Shown piece after piece: positions 1-7,109 of a stretch of DNA of 16,522 bases. The stretch lies in NCBI GenBank assembly GCA_910586555.1, contig CAJUJY010000073.1, forward strand, positions 1 to 16,522, read 5' to 3'. This stretch comes from an uncultured Lachnospiraceae bacterium (lineage in GTDB: Bacteria; Bacillota; Clostridia; Lachnospirales; Lachnospiraceae). The position numbers were made by a program, and so were the translations under genes. Numbering within the stretch: the stretch's first letter is position 1; every line of letters begins with the position of its first letter. A model generated the notes under the pieces. The model was given only the letters and a program-made list of their open reading frames with translations. It did not search any database and had not been told where the DNA came from.

Positions 1-70
1 TCCATGCCTTCATTATATCTTATCTTTAACTTTTTGAAAATTGATTTCCGTGGTACAGTATTTACCTGGC

Positions 71-99
71 TTGACATATATTATAACCTGTTATAAGAT
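71..99 (+). promoter_or_regulatory. Promoter of the first gene, with palindromic operator
   Basis: A consensus -35 box TTGACA lies at 71-76. A -10 candidate follows as TATAAG (92-97, 15-base spacer) or TAAGAT (94-99, 17-base spacer). Between them, at 81-96, is the perfect palindrome TTATAAC-CT-GTTATAA, which covers the spacer and touches the -10. A dimeric repressor bound there would block RNA polymerase; that role is inferred from position and symmetry only. The 70 bases before it show nothing I can name. Confidence 0.6.
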
Positions 100-140
100 T
101 AAAAAGTTAAAAGCCAGATTTTTTATAAAGGGGGAAGTTT

Positions 141-479
141 ATGGTTTTATACAGGCCCATAGGTGCCGCTGAATTAGAATTAATAAAGGAAAGCGGGTAT
201 AGATGCTTTCCACCAAGGCTTCCAGGACAGCCATTTTTTTATCCTGTGCTGGATAAAAAATATGCAGACGAAATAGCTGGGATATGGAATGTTAAATATG
301 AAGACAGCCACAAAGGGTATGTTACAAGATTTGAGGTTGAAGATTTGTATATTTCACAGTTTGAGGTACATACAGTTGGTGATTCCTACCACCAGGAATT
401 ATGGATTCCAGCAGAAGAGCTTAAAAATTTTAACGGCCATATAACTGGTATAATAGAGGTGGTTAGCAGTTTTCCATAA
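141..479 (+). CDS. Small conserved protein of unknown function (family often labelled ADP-ribosylation/crystallin J1)
   Basis: A 112-residue protein. The ATG at 141 follows a GGGGGAAG ribosome site about 5 bases upstream. The sequence matches my recollection of a widespread family of about 110-130 residues: an N-terminal LYRPIG motif (residues 4-9), a proline-rich FPPRLPGQPFFYPVL block (about 23-37), then YVTRFEVE (about 60-67), and a C-terminal ELWIPAEEL (about 86-94). Database entries of this type often carry the name ADP-ribosylation/crystallin J1, but no catalytic motif of ADP-ribosylglycohydrolases is visible and the protein is far shorter than those enzymes. It has no signal peptide or membrane segment, so it is probably cytoplasmic. 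It appears monocistronic: gltB downstream has its own promoter, and no clear terminator separates them. The palindrome in its promoter suggests repressor control. Function is unknown. Confidence 0.8.
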   Translation: MVLYRPIGAAELELIKESGYRCFPPRLPGQPFFYPVLDKKYADEIAGIWNVKYEDSHKGYVTRFEVEDLYISQFEVHTVGDSYHQELWIPAEELKNFNGHITGIIEVVSSFP

Positions 480-516
480 ATTTCTAATAACCAGGTTTAT
501 ATATTTTTGCCACAGA

Positions 517-560
517 TTAATAAAATTAAGTAAAATATATATAAAACTTAATAAAATTAA
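517..560 (+). repeat. Paired 13-bp direct repeats upstream of the gltB promoter
   Basis: TTAATAAAATTAA occurs at 517-529 and again at 548-560, a 31-base period or about three helical turns, so both copies face the same side of the DNA. They lie roughly 28-70 bases upstream of the gltB -35 box, where an activator or an AT-rich UP element would act. The region is very AT-rich, so a chance repeat is possible. Confidence 0.45.
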
Positions 561-587
561 AGAAATATACTTTTTAACTAATTTTTG

Positions 588-616
588 TTGCTTTTTCTAA
601 AAATTTATAATATAAT
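588..616 (+). promoter_or_regulatory. gltBD promoter
   Basis: TTGCTT at 588-593 and a consensus TATAAT at 611-616 are separated by 17 bases. Transcription should start near 623, giving a leader of about 100 nt before the gltB ATG at 725. It is the best promoter between the first gene and gltB. Confidence 0.65.
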
Positions 617-634
617 ACTACAAGATTGATGGAC

Positions 635-678
635 AAAGGGGTCCGGCATTTTTTGCTGGATTCCCTTTTTTTGTTTTT
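635..678 (+). terminator. Intrinsic terminator or attenuator in the gltB leader
   Basis: AAAGGGGTCCGGCA (635-648) pairs with TGCTGGATTCCCTTT (654-668) around a T5 loop, with one G-T wobble and a small bulge. A T-rich run follows to 678. It lies between the predicted start of transcription and the gltB start codon, so it would stop most transcripts unless relieved. That makes it an attenuator candidate for gltBD; alternatively, it ends a short RNA of about 55 nt. No anti-terminator fold is obvious to me. Confidence 0.6.
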
Positions 679-724
679 ATAACAGTTATTGTCTGGGAAA
701 CACTCAGGAATGGAGGATATTACA

Positions 725-3700
725 ATGACTAGCAGAATTAACAAAGCTTATAAGGCATTGGGCAATAAAAAAGCAGGGCTTTATGACCCGCGTTTTGAAC
801 ATGACAACTGCGGAATTGGCGCTATTGTAAATATAAAAGGCAATAAGACACATGATACTGTATCAGGTGCACTTGGCATAGTTGAAAAATTAGAGCACCG
901 TGCTGGTAAAGATGCAGAGGGAAAGACTGGTGATGGTGTTGGAATACTTTTACAGATTTCACATAATTTTTTTAAAAAAGCTGTAAAAGAGTCTGGCTTT
1001 GAGATTGGCGGGGAACGTGATTATGGCATTGGCATGTTCTTTTTCCCACAAGATGAACTGAAAAGAAACCAGGCTAAAAAAATGTTTGAAGTAATTATTA
1101 AAAAAGAAGGCCTTGAACTCCTTGGCTGGAGGAAAGTCCCTGTTGTGCCTGGAATACTGGGCCATAAGGCAGTGGAATGTATGCCGTGCATAATGCAGGC
1201 ATTTGTAAAACGTCCTGAAGATGTGGAAAAAGGGCTTGCATTTGACAGGAAGCTGTATATAGCAAGGCGTGTATTTGAACAAAGCAATGATGATACATAT
1301 GTAGTATCATTTTCAAGCCGTACAATAGTATATAAAGGAATGTTCCTTGTAGGGCAGTTACGTCTTTTCTTTGAAGATTTACAAGACCCTGATTATATTT
1401 CTGCCATTGCAATAGTACATTCAAGGTTCAGTACCAATACAAACCCAAGCTGGATGAGGGCACACCCTAACCGTTTTATTGTGCATAATGGTGAAATTAA
1501 TACTATTGTAGGAAATGCAGATAAAATGCTTGCACGTGAGGAAACCATGGAAACCCCTTACCTTTCAGGGGATTTCCACAAGGTGCTGCCTGTTGTTAAT
1601 CCAAACGGTTCTGATTCTGCAAGGCTTGACAATACACTGGAATTTCTTGTAATGAGTGGCATGGAACTTCCGCTTGCAGTTATGGTTACAATTCCTGAAC
1701 CGTGGGAACATGACCTTGGCATAAGCCAGAAGAAACGTGATTTTTACCAGTACTATGCAACAATGATGGAACCGTGGGACGGGCCAGCTTCAATACTCTT
1801 TTCTGACGGGGATTTAATGGGGGCAGTGCTTGACCGGAACGGCCTGCGTCCTTCACGTTATTATATAACAACAGATGGCCAGCTTATACTTTCATCAGAA
1901 GTAGGCGTATTTGAAATACCTCCAGAAAAGGTAGTTAAAAAAGACCGTCTAAGGCCAGGGCGCATGCTGCTTGTAGATACTGTAAAAGGTGAACTGGTAG
2001 ATGACAGTGTGCTTAAAGAAAAATATGCTTCACGCCAGCCATATGGTGAATGGCTTAATAATAACCTTGTTACACTTAAAGAGTTAAAAATACCTAATAA
2101 AAAAGTTGTGGAATTTACAGATGAAGAAAGGGCAAGGCTTCAAAAGGCGTTTGGGTACACATTTGAAGAATATAAAACATCAATACTGCCTATGGCACAG
2201 AACGGCACAGAACCTATTGCTTCAATGGGTACAGACACGCCTCTTCCAATGCTTTCAGGGCAGCCACAGCCATTATTTAATTATTTTAAACAGTTATTTG
2301 CACAGGTTACAAACCCTCCTATTGATGCAATACGTGAGGAAATTGTAACTTCAACAAGCGTGTATATTGGTGAGGATGGTAACCTGCTTGAAGAAAAAGC
2401 AGAGAACTGCAATGTATTAAAAATCTGTAATCCTATACTTACGGATACGGATTTAATTAAAATAAAAAGCATGGATAAAAAAGGCTTTAAATGTGAAGAT
2501 ATACCTATTACTTATTACAAAAACACTTCACTTGAAAAAGCACTTGGCCGCCTCTGCCTTGCAGCAGACAGGGCATACAGGAATGGTGTAAATATACTTG
2601 TGCTTACAGACAGGGGCGTCGATGAAAACCATGTTGCAATACCTTCGCTGCTTGCAGTTGCAGCTATGCAGCAGCATCTTGTAACTACAAAAAAGAGGAC
2701 GAGGGTTGCAATGATACTTGAATCCGCAGAACCAAGGGAAGTACACCATTTTGCAACACTCCTTGGCTATGGTGCATGTGCAATTAACCCATATCTTGCA
2801 CACAGCACTATAAAAGAGCTTATTGGCAATGGCATGTTAGATAAAGATTATTATGCCGCAGTTGATGACTATGATGCTGCAATACTGCATGGAATTGTTA
2901 AAATTGCCTCTAAAATGGGAATTTCAACAATACAGTCATACCAGGGCTCTAAAATATTTGAAGCAATAGGCATTTCAAAAGATGTAATTGAAAAATATTT
3001 TACAGATACAAAATACTGTGTTGGAAGCCTGGAACTTAAAGATATACAGGAACAGGTTGATATGTTACATTCTGCGGCATTTGACCCTCTTGGTCTTTCT
3101 GTTGACTTAACACTTGAAAGCAGGGGGCAGCATAAAGCACGCGGCAATAAAGAGAAACATCTTTATAATCCTGAAACAATACACCTGTTGCAGCAGTCAG
3201 CGTGGACTGGTGATTACGGGCTCTTTAAACAGTATTCCAGGGCAATAAATGAAAAAGAGCACTGTATGAATTTAAGAAGCCTGCTTGATTTTAACTATCC
3301 AGAAAAAGGCATACCACTTGATGAGGTTGAAAGTGTGGATGAAATAGTTAAAAGGTTTAAAACAGGTGCTATGTCATATGGCTCTATTTCACAGGAGGCA
3401 CATGAAACACTTGCAATAGCCATGAACAGGCTGCATGGCAAATCAAACAGCGGTGAAGGCGGCGAAAGCATTGAAAGGCTTATGAGTGCAGGGCAGGAAG
3501 AAGACCGCTGTTCTGCAATAAAACAGGTTGCATCAGGACGTTTTGGCGTGACTTCACGTTACCTTGTAAGTGCAAAAGAAATACAGATAAAAATGGCACA
3601 GGGTGCTAAACCAGGTGAAGGCGGCCACCTTCCAGGCGGCAAGGTCTATCCGTGGATAGCAAAAACAAGACATTCAACACCAGGCGTAAGCCTTATTTCA

Positions 3701-5287
3701 CCACCACCACACCATGATATTTACTCCATTGAAGACCTTGCACAGCTTATTTATGACCTTAAAAACAGTAATAAAGATGCAAGGATTTCAGTAAAACTTG
3801 TATCTGAAGCAGGTGTAGGAACTGTAGCTGCGGGTGTTGCAAAGGCAGGTGCAGCCGTAATATTAATATCAGGCTATGACGGCGGCACAGGTGCAGCTCC
3901 GAGAAGTTCTATTTACAATGCAGGGCTTCCGTGGGAACTAGGGCTTGCAGAAACACACCAGACACTTATTATGAACGGCCTGCGTTCACATGTGCGCATT
4001 GAAACAGATGGAAAGCTTATGACAGGGCGTGACGTGCTTGTTGCAGCACTGCTTGGCGCTGAGGAATATGGCTTTGCAACCGCACCTCTTGTAACAATGG
4101 GATGTGTAATGATGAGGGTATGCAACCTTGATACATGCCCTGTAGGTGTTGCAACCCAGAACCCGGAACTGCGCAAAAGGTTTAAGGGAAAACCTGAATA
4201 CGTAGAAAACTTTATGAGGTTTGTGGCAGAAGAACTGCGTGAATATATGGCAGCACTTGGCATAAAAACTGTTGACGGGCTTATAGGGCGTACAGACCTG
4301 CTTAAAGTAAAAGAAAACCAGACAGTAAAACACAATATAGACCTTTCAGAAATACTTGATAAAACATTTGCAAGTGAAAGAAAGGAAAATAAATTTAACC
4401 CGGAAAACATATTTAATTTTAAACTTGAAGAAACCATAGATGAAAAAGTACTGCTGCCTAAGTTAAAGGATGCAATAAAAACAAAGGAAAAAACAAAAAT
4501 TTCTGTTAATGTAACAAATATTAACCGTTCAGTTGGTACAATACTTGGTTCAGAAATTACAAGGAAATATAATGATACACTTGAAGAAGATACAATCACT
4601 GTGGAATGTCATGGAAGCGGGGGCCAGAGTTTTGGCGCATTTATACCAAAAGGCCTGACATTGAAACTTTCAGGTGATTCAAATGATTATACTGGAAAAG
4701 GGCTTTCAGGCGGCAAAATTATAGTTGTACCACCAGAAGGCACAAAATTTAAGGCAGATGAAAACATTATTATCGGCAATGTTGCATTTTATGGTGCTAC
4801 AAGCGGCAAAGCATTTATAAACGGCATAGCAGGTGAACGTTTCTGTGTAAGGAACTCAGGCTGTACTGCTGTTGCAGAAGGTGTGGGCAGCCATGGTTGT
4901 GAATATATGACAGGCGGGCGTGTTGTAATACTTGGCAATACAGGCAAAAACTTTGCAGCAGGCATGAGCGGCGGCGTTGCATATGTACTTGACGAAAACA
5001 GTGATTTATACCTTAAATTAAATAAAGAACTTGTATCATCTTTGCCTGTAACTGATAAATATGATGTGCTTGAACTTAAATCAATAATAGAAGAACATGT
5101 TAATGCGACTGGTTCAGAAAAGGGACAGGAAGTACTTAAAAACTTCAGTGGATACCTTCCTAAATTTAAAAAGATTATTTCTTATAATTACAGCAAGATG
5201 TTACAGCTTATCGCCAAAATGGAAGAACACGGGCTGGATTATGAACAGGCACAGATAGAAGCGTTTTATGCAAGCAGGAAAGGATAG
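725..5287 (+). CDS. gltB: Glutamate synthase [NADPH] large (alpha) subunit
   Basis: This subunit hydrolyses glutamine and transfers the ammonia through an internal tunnel to 2-oxoglutarate at an FMN site, giving glutamate; electrons come from the GltD partner. The ATG at 725 is preferred over the in-frame TTG at 689 and ATG at 710, because GGAGG (712-716) sits 8 bases before it. The protein has 1520 residues, normal for the family. Cys29 in HDNCGIG is the class-II glutaminase nucleophile, so residues 1-28 should be a cleaved propeptide. The order is glutaminase (about 29-430), central domain (about 475-760), FMN-binding synthase domain (about 815-1185) and GXGXG beta-helix domain (about 1260-1450). 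C1127, C1133 and C1138 give the C-x5-C-x4-C pattern of the 3Fe-4S cluster. It is cytoplasmic. gltD starts 10 bases after its stop, so they form an operon. No frameshift is seen. Confidence 0.97.
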   Translation: MTSRINKAYKALGNKKAGLYDPRFEHDNCGIGAIVNIKGNKTHDTVSGALGIVEKLEHRAGKDAEGKTGDGVGILLQISHNFFKKAVKESGFEIGGERDYGIGMFFFPQDELKRNQAKKMFEVIIKKEGLELLGWRKVPVVPGILGHKAVECMPCIMQAFVKRPEDVEKGLAFDRKLYIARRVFEQSNDDTYVVSFSSRTIVYKGMFLVGQLRLFFEDLQDPDYISAIAIVHSRFSTNTNPSWMRAHPNRFIVHNGEINTIVGNADKMLAREETMETPYLSGDFHKVLPVVNPNGSDSARLDNTLEFLVMSGMELPLAVMVTIPEPWEHDLGISQKKRDFYQYYATMMEPWDGPASILFSDGDLMGAVLDRNGLRPSRYYITTDGQLILSSEVGVFEIPPEKVVKKDRLRPGRMLLVDTVKGELVDDSVLKEKYASRQPYGEWLNNNLVTLKELKIPNKKVVEFTDEERARLQKAFGYTFEEYKTSILPMAQNGTEPIASMGTDTPLPMLSGQPQPLFNYFKQLFAQVTNPPIDAIREEIVTSTSVYIGEDGNLLEEKAENCNVLKICNPILTDTDLIKIKSMDKKGFKCEDIPITYYKNTSLEKALGRLCLAADRAYRNGVNILVLTDRGVDENHVAIPSLLAVAAMQQHLVTTKKRTRVAMILESAEPREVHHFATLLGYGACAINPYLAHSTIKELIGNGMLDKDYYAAVDDYDAAILHGIVKIASKMGISTIQSYQGSKIFEAIGISKDVIEKYFTDTKYCVGSLELKDIQEQVDMLHSAAFDPLGLSVDLTLESRGQHKARGNKEKHLYNPETIHLLQQSAWTGDYGLFKQYSRAINEKEHCMNLRSLLDFNYPEKGIPLDEVESVDEIVKRFKTGAMSYGSISQEAHETLAIAMNRLHGKSNSGEGGESIERLMSAGQEEDRCSAIKQVASGRFGVTSRYLVSAKEIQIKMAQGAKPGEGGHLPGGKVYPWIAKTRHSTPGVSLISPPPHHDIYSIEDLAQLIYDLKNSNKDARISVKLVSEAGVGTVAAGVAKAGAAVILISGYDGGTGAAPRSSIYNAGLPWELGLAETHQTLIMNGLRSHVRIETDGKLMTGRDVLVAALLGAEEYGFATAPLVTMGCVMMRVCNLDTCPVGVATQNPELRKRFKGKPEYVENFMRFVAEELREYMAALGIKTVDGLIGRTDLLKVKENQTVKHNIDLSEILDKTFASERKENKFNPENIFNFKLEETIDEKVLLPKLKDAIKTKEKTKISVNVTNINRSVGTILGSEITRKYNDTLEEDTITVECHGSGGQSFGAFIPKGLTLKLSGDSNDYTGKGLSGGKIIVVPPEGTKFKADENIIIGNVAFYGATSGKAFINGIAGERFCVRNSGCTAVAEGVGSHGCEYMTGGRVVILGNTGKNFAAGMSGGVAYVLDENSDLYLKLNKELVSSLPVTDKYDVLELKSIIEEHVNATGSEKGQEVLKNFSGYLPKFKKIISYNYSKMLQLIAKMEEHGLDYEQAQIEAFYASRKG

Positions 5288-5297
5288 GAGTGTTATT

Positions 5298-6776
5298 ATG
5301 GGAAAACCAACTGGATTTCTGGAATATGACAGAAAAGATAATAAGGCAGAAGAGCCTTTGGAAAGAATAAAAAATTTTAATGAGTTCCATGTACAGATAA
5401 ATGCCAGGGAACGTAAGGAACAGGCAGCGCGCTGCATGAACTGCGGCGTCCCGTTCTGCCAGTCGGGAATGGTATTAAATGGCATGGCATCAGGCTGCCC
5501 TTTAAATAACCTTGTGCCTGAATGGAATGACTTACTTTACCGTGGAAATATGGATAAAGCATTGCAGCTTTTAAGGCAGACAAACAATTTTCCTGAATTT
5601 ACATCAAGGGTATGCCCGGCACTTTGTGAAGCTGCATGTACATGCGGGCTTAATGACACACCAGTCACATGTAAGGCCAATGAAATGGCAATTACAACAT
5701 ATGGATATGAAAACGGGCTTATGGAAGCTGTGCCTCCAAAAGTGCGTACAGGAAAAAAAGTTGCCGTTGTTGGTTCAGGGCCAGCAGGCCTTACAGCAGC
5801 AGACCAGTTAAACAGGCGCGGACATTTGGTAACTGTATATGAAAGAAGTGACAGTATAGGCGGGCTGCTTATGTATGGCATACCAAACATGAAACTTGAT
5901 AAAAAAGTAATTGCCAGGAAAAAGGAAATAATGGAAAAAGAGGGCATTATATTTAAGGTAAATGCTGATGTAGGAAAAAATGTAAGGGCATCATATTTAT
6001 TAAAAGAATATGACTGCATAATACTTGCCTGCGGTGCATCAGAACCACGTGATATAAAAGTTCCTGGCCGTGATGCAGATGGTATTTATTTTGCAGTTGA
6101 TTTCTTAACACGTTCCACAAAACATGTGCTGTCAGGCAAAAACGACGGTTTTGTAAACACAAAAGGTAAAAATGTAGTAATAATAGGCGGCGGTGATACT
6201 GGCAATGACTGTGTTGGCACAGCAGTGCGCCAGGGTGCAAAATCAGTTGTACAGATTGAAATGATGCCAAAGCTTCCAGACAGCCGTGCAGAAAATAACC
6301 CGTGGCCGGAATGGCCGCGTGTATGCAAAACAGACTACGGCCAGGAAGAGGCGGTTGCAGTATATGGCAAAGACCCGCGTATTTACCAGGCAACAGCCAA
6401 AGAATTTATAAAAGATAAAAACGGCAAACTTAAAAAAATAAAGCTTATAAAACTAAGACCTGTAAAAGATGAAAAAACAGGCAGGATTAACATGGCAGAA
6501 ATAGCAGGCAGTGAATTTGAAATACCAGCGGATTATGTACTAATAGCAGCAGGCTTTACCGGGACACAGAAATACATTGCAGATGCATTTGGGTTAAAGC
6601 TTGACGGACGTACAAATGTAGCGACAGAAAAAGATTCCTATAAAACTCCAGCAGACAAAGTATTTACAGCAGGGGACATGCACAGGGGGCAGTCACTTGT
6701 AGTATGGGGAATAAAAGAAGGCAGGGGAGTTGCAAAAGAAGCAGACAAATACTTAATGGGCTATACAAACCTGTAA
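5298..6776 (+). CDS. gltD: Glutamate synthase [NADPH] small (beta) subunit
   Basis: This flavoprotein takes electrons from NADPH through FAD and passes them by iron-sulfur clusters to GltB. The ATG at 5298 is chosen because an AGGAG-type site (about 5285-5290) ends 7 bases before it; the frame opens earlier, at 5268, inside gltB, without a ribosome site. The protein has 492 residues. The N-terminal cysteine sets C46, C49, C54, C67 and C106, C110, C114, C116 fit the 4Fe-4S-binding region. VAVVGSGPAG (155-164) is the FAD Rossmann fold, VVIIGGGDTGND (293-304) the NADPH fold, and VFTAGDMHRGQSLVVW (455-470) the C-terminal FAD motif. Related subunits occur in dihydropyrimidine dehydrogenase and NfnB, but the direct pairing with gltB settles the role. 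The gene ends the operon; a terminator lies about 90 bases downstream. Confidence 0.96.
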   Translation: MGKPTGFLEYDRKDNKAEEPLERIKNFNEFHVQINARERKEQAARCMNCGVPFCQSGMVLNGMASGCPLNNLVPEWNDLLYRGNMDKALQLLRQTNNFPEFTSRVCPALCEAACTCGLNDTPVTCKANEMAITTYGYENGLMEAVPPKVRTGKKVAVVGSGPAGLTAADQLNRRGHLVTVYERSDSIGGLLMYGIPNMKLDKKVIARKKEIMEKEGIIFKVNADVGKNVRASYLLKEYDCIILACGASEPRDIKVPGRDADGIYFAVDFLTRSTKHVLSGKNDGFVNTKGKNVVIIGGGDTGNDCVGTAVRQGAKSVVQIEMMPKLPDSRAENNPWPEWPRVCKTDYGQEEAVAVYGKDPRIYQATAKEFIKDKNGKLKKIKLIKLRPVKDEKTGRINMAEIAGSEFEIPADYVLIAAGFTGTQKYIADAFGLKLDGRTNVATEKDSYKTPADKVFTAGDMHRGQSLVVWGIKEGRGVAKEADKYLMGYTNL

Positions 6777-6865
6777 AAACGCGGCCTGTATTTTTACCGG
6801 ACATAATATCCATAACCTGCCTTAAACCAGGTTAAAATAAAAAACTTTCTGTAATATAAACTTAT

Positions 6866-6900
6866 AATACCAGGGGTATATGCTCCTGGTATTTTATTAT
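6866..6900 (+). terminator. Terminator after gltBD
   Basis: AATACCAGGGG (6866-6876) pairs with CTCCTGGTATT (6883-6893) around TATATG, 11 pairs with one wobble, followed by a T-rich tail. It lies between gltD and the pnp promoter, so it separates the two transcription units. A weaker 6-bp hairpin (6814-6833) precedes it. The rest of the 333-base gap to pnp holds the pnp promoter and leader. Confidence 0.75.
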
Positions 6901-6927
6901 CCTGTATATCTTATCTGTGTATTTTTC

Positions 6928-6956
6928 TTGCATAGATGGGTTATTAATGATATACT
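6928..6956 (+). promoter_or_regulatory. pnp promoter
   Basis: TTGCAT at 6928-6933 and TATACT at 6951-6956 are separated by exactly 17 bases. The start of transcription should be near 6963, giving a leader of about 147 nt. pnp is often co-transcribed with rpsO, but no rpsO lies upstream here, so an own promoter is expected. Confidence 0.7.
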
Positions 6957-6969
6957 GTAACAGATAATG

Positions 6970-7078
6970 TGCAGGCAGTTACCGGGACTTCTGAAAAGCC
7001 CGCCTTTAAAAACAGCTATATAAGGCGGTTTTTTCAGTTGTTTCGGAGAGCCTGCAATAAAATTTCTGGCATTGCCAG
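6970..7078 (+). promoter_or_regulatory. Folded pnp leader with competing hairpins
   Basis: TGCAGGC (6970-6976) can pair over a long range with GCCTGCA (7050-7056). Inside this closing stem are two overlapping hairpins: CGGG-a-CTT (6983-6990) with AAGCCCG (6996-7002), and CCGCCTT (7000-7006) with AAGGCGG (7022-7028). They share bases 7000-7002, so both cannot form fully. The second is followed by T6 and resembles a terminator. A further hairpin CTGGC-ATT-GCCAG lies at 7066-7078, just before the ribosome site. In E. coli, pnp controls its own mRNA through a leader stem; a similar role here is inference. Confidence 0.5.
7000..7034 (+). terminator. Terminator-like hairpin inside the pnp leader
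   Basis: CCGCCTT (7000-7006) pairs with AAGGCGG (7022-7028) and six T residues follow directly (7029-7034). It is 75 bases upstream of the pnp ATG and downstream of the predicted promoter, so it would act as an attenuator rather than as the end of a gene. The loop is 15 bases, longer than usual. Confidence 0.5.
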
Positions 7079-7109
7079 CAGAGAGTGTTATACTCAGGAA
7101 GGAGAAATA

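Noticed and set aside
629..682. A 17-codon leader peptide before gltB
   Set aside because: It starts only about six bases from the predicted transcript start, has no ribosome site, and has no run of glutamine or glutamate codons. Its codons simply overlap the terminator hairpin.
689..724. TTG at 689 or ATG at 710 as the gltB start
   Set aside because: GGAGG at 712-716 is placed for the ATG at 725. The extra residues have no family counterpart and would lengthen the propeptide.
3913..4599. A 228-codon open frame on the minus strand
   Set aside because: It lies fully inside gltB, opposite conserved FMN and iron-sulfur coding sequence. Its serine-rich product is what the antisense of this codon usage gives, and it has no ribosome site.
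6969..7109. A 47-residue N-terminal extension of PNPase from a GTG
   Set aside because: PNPases begin near the ATG at 7110, which has a strong ribosome site, and the upstream stretch is explained by leader hairpins.
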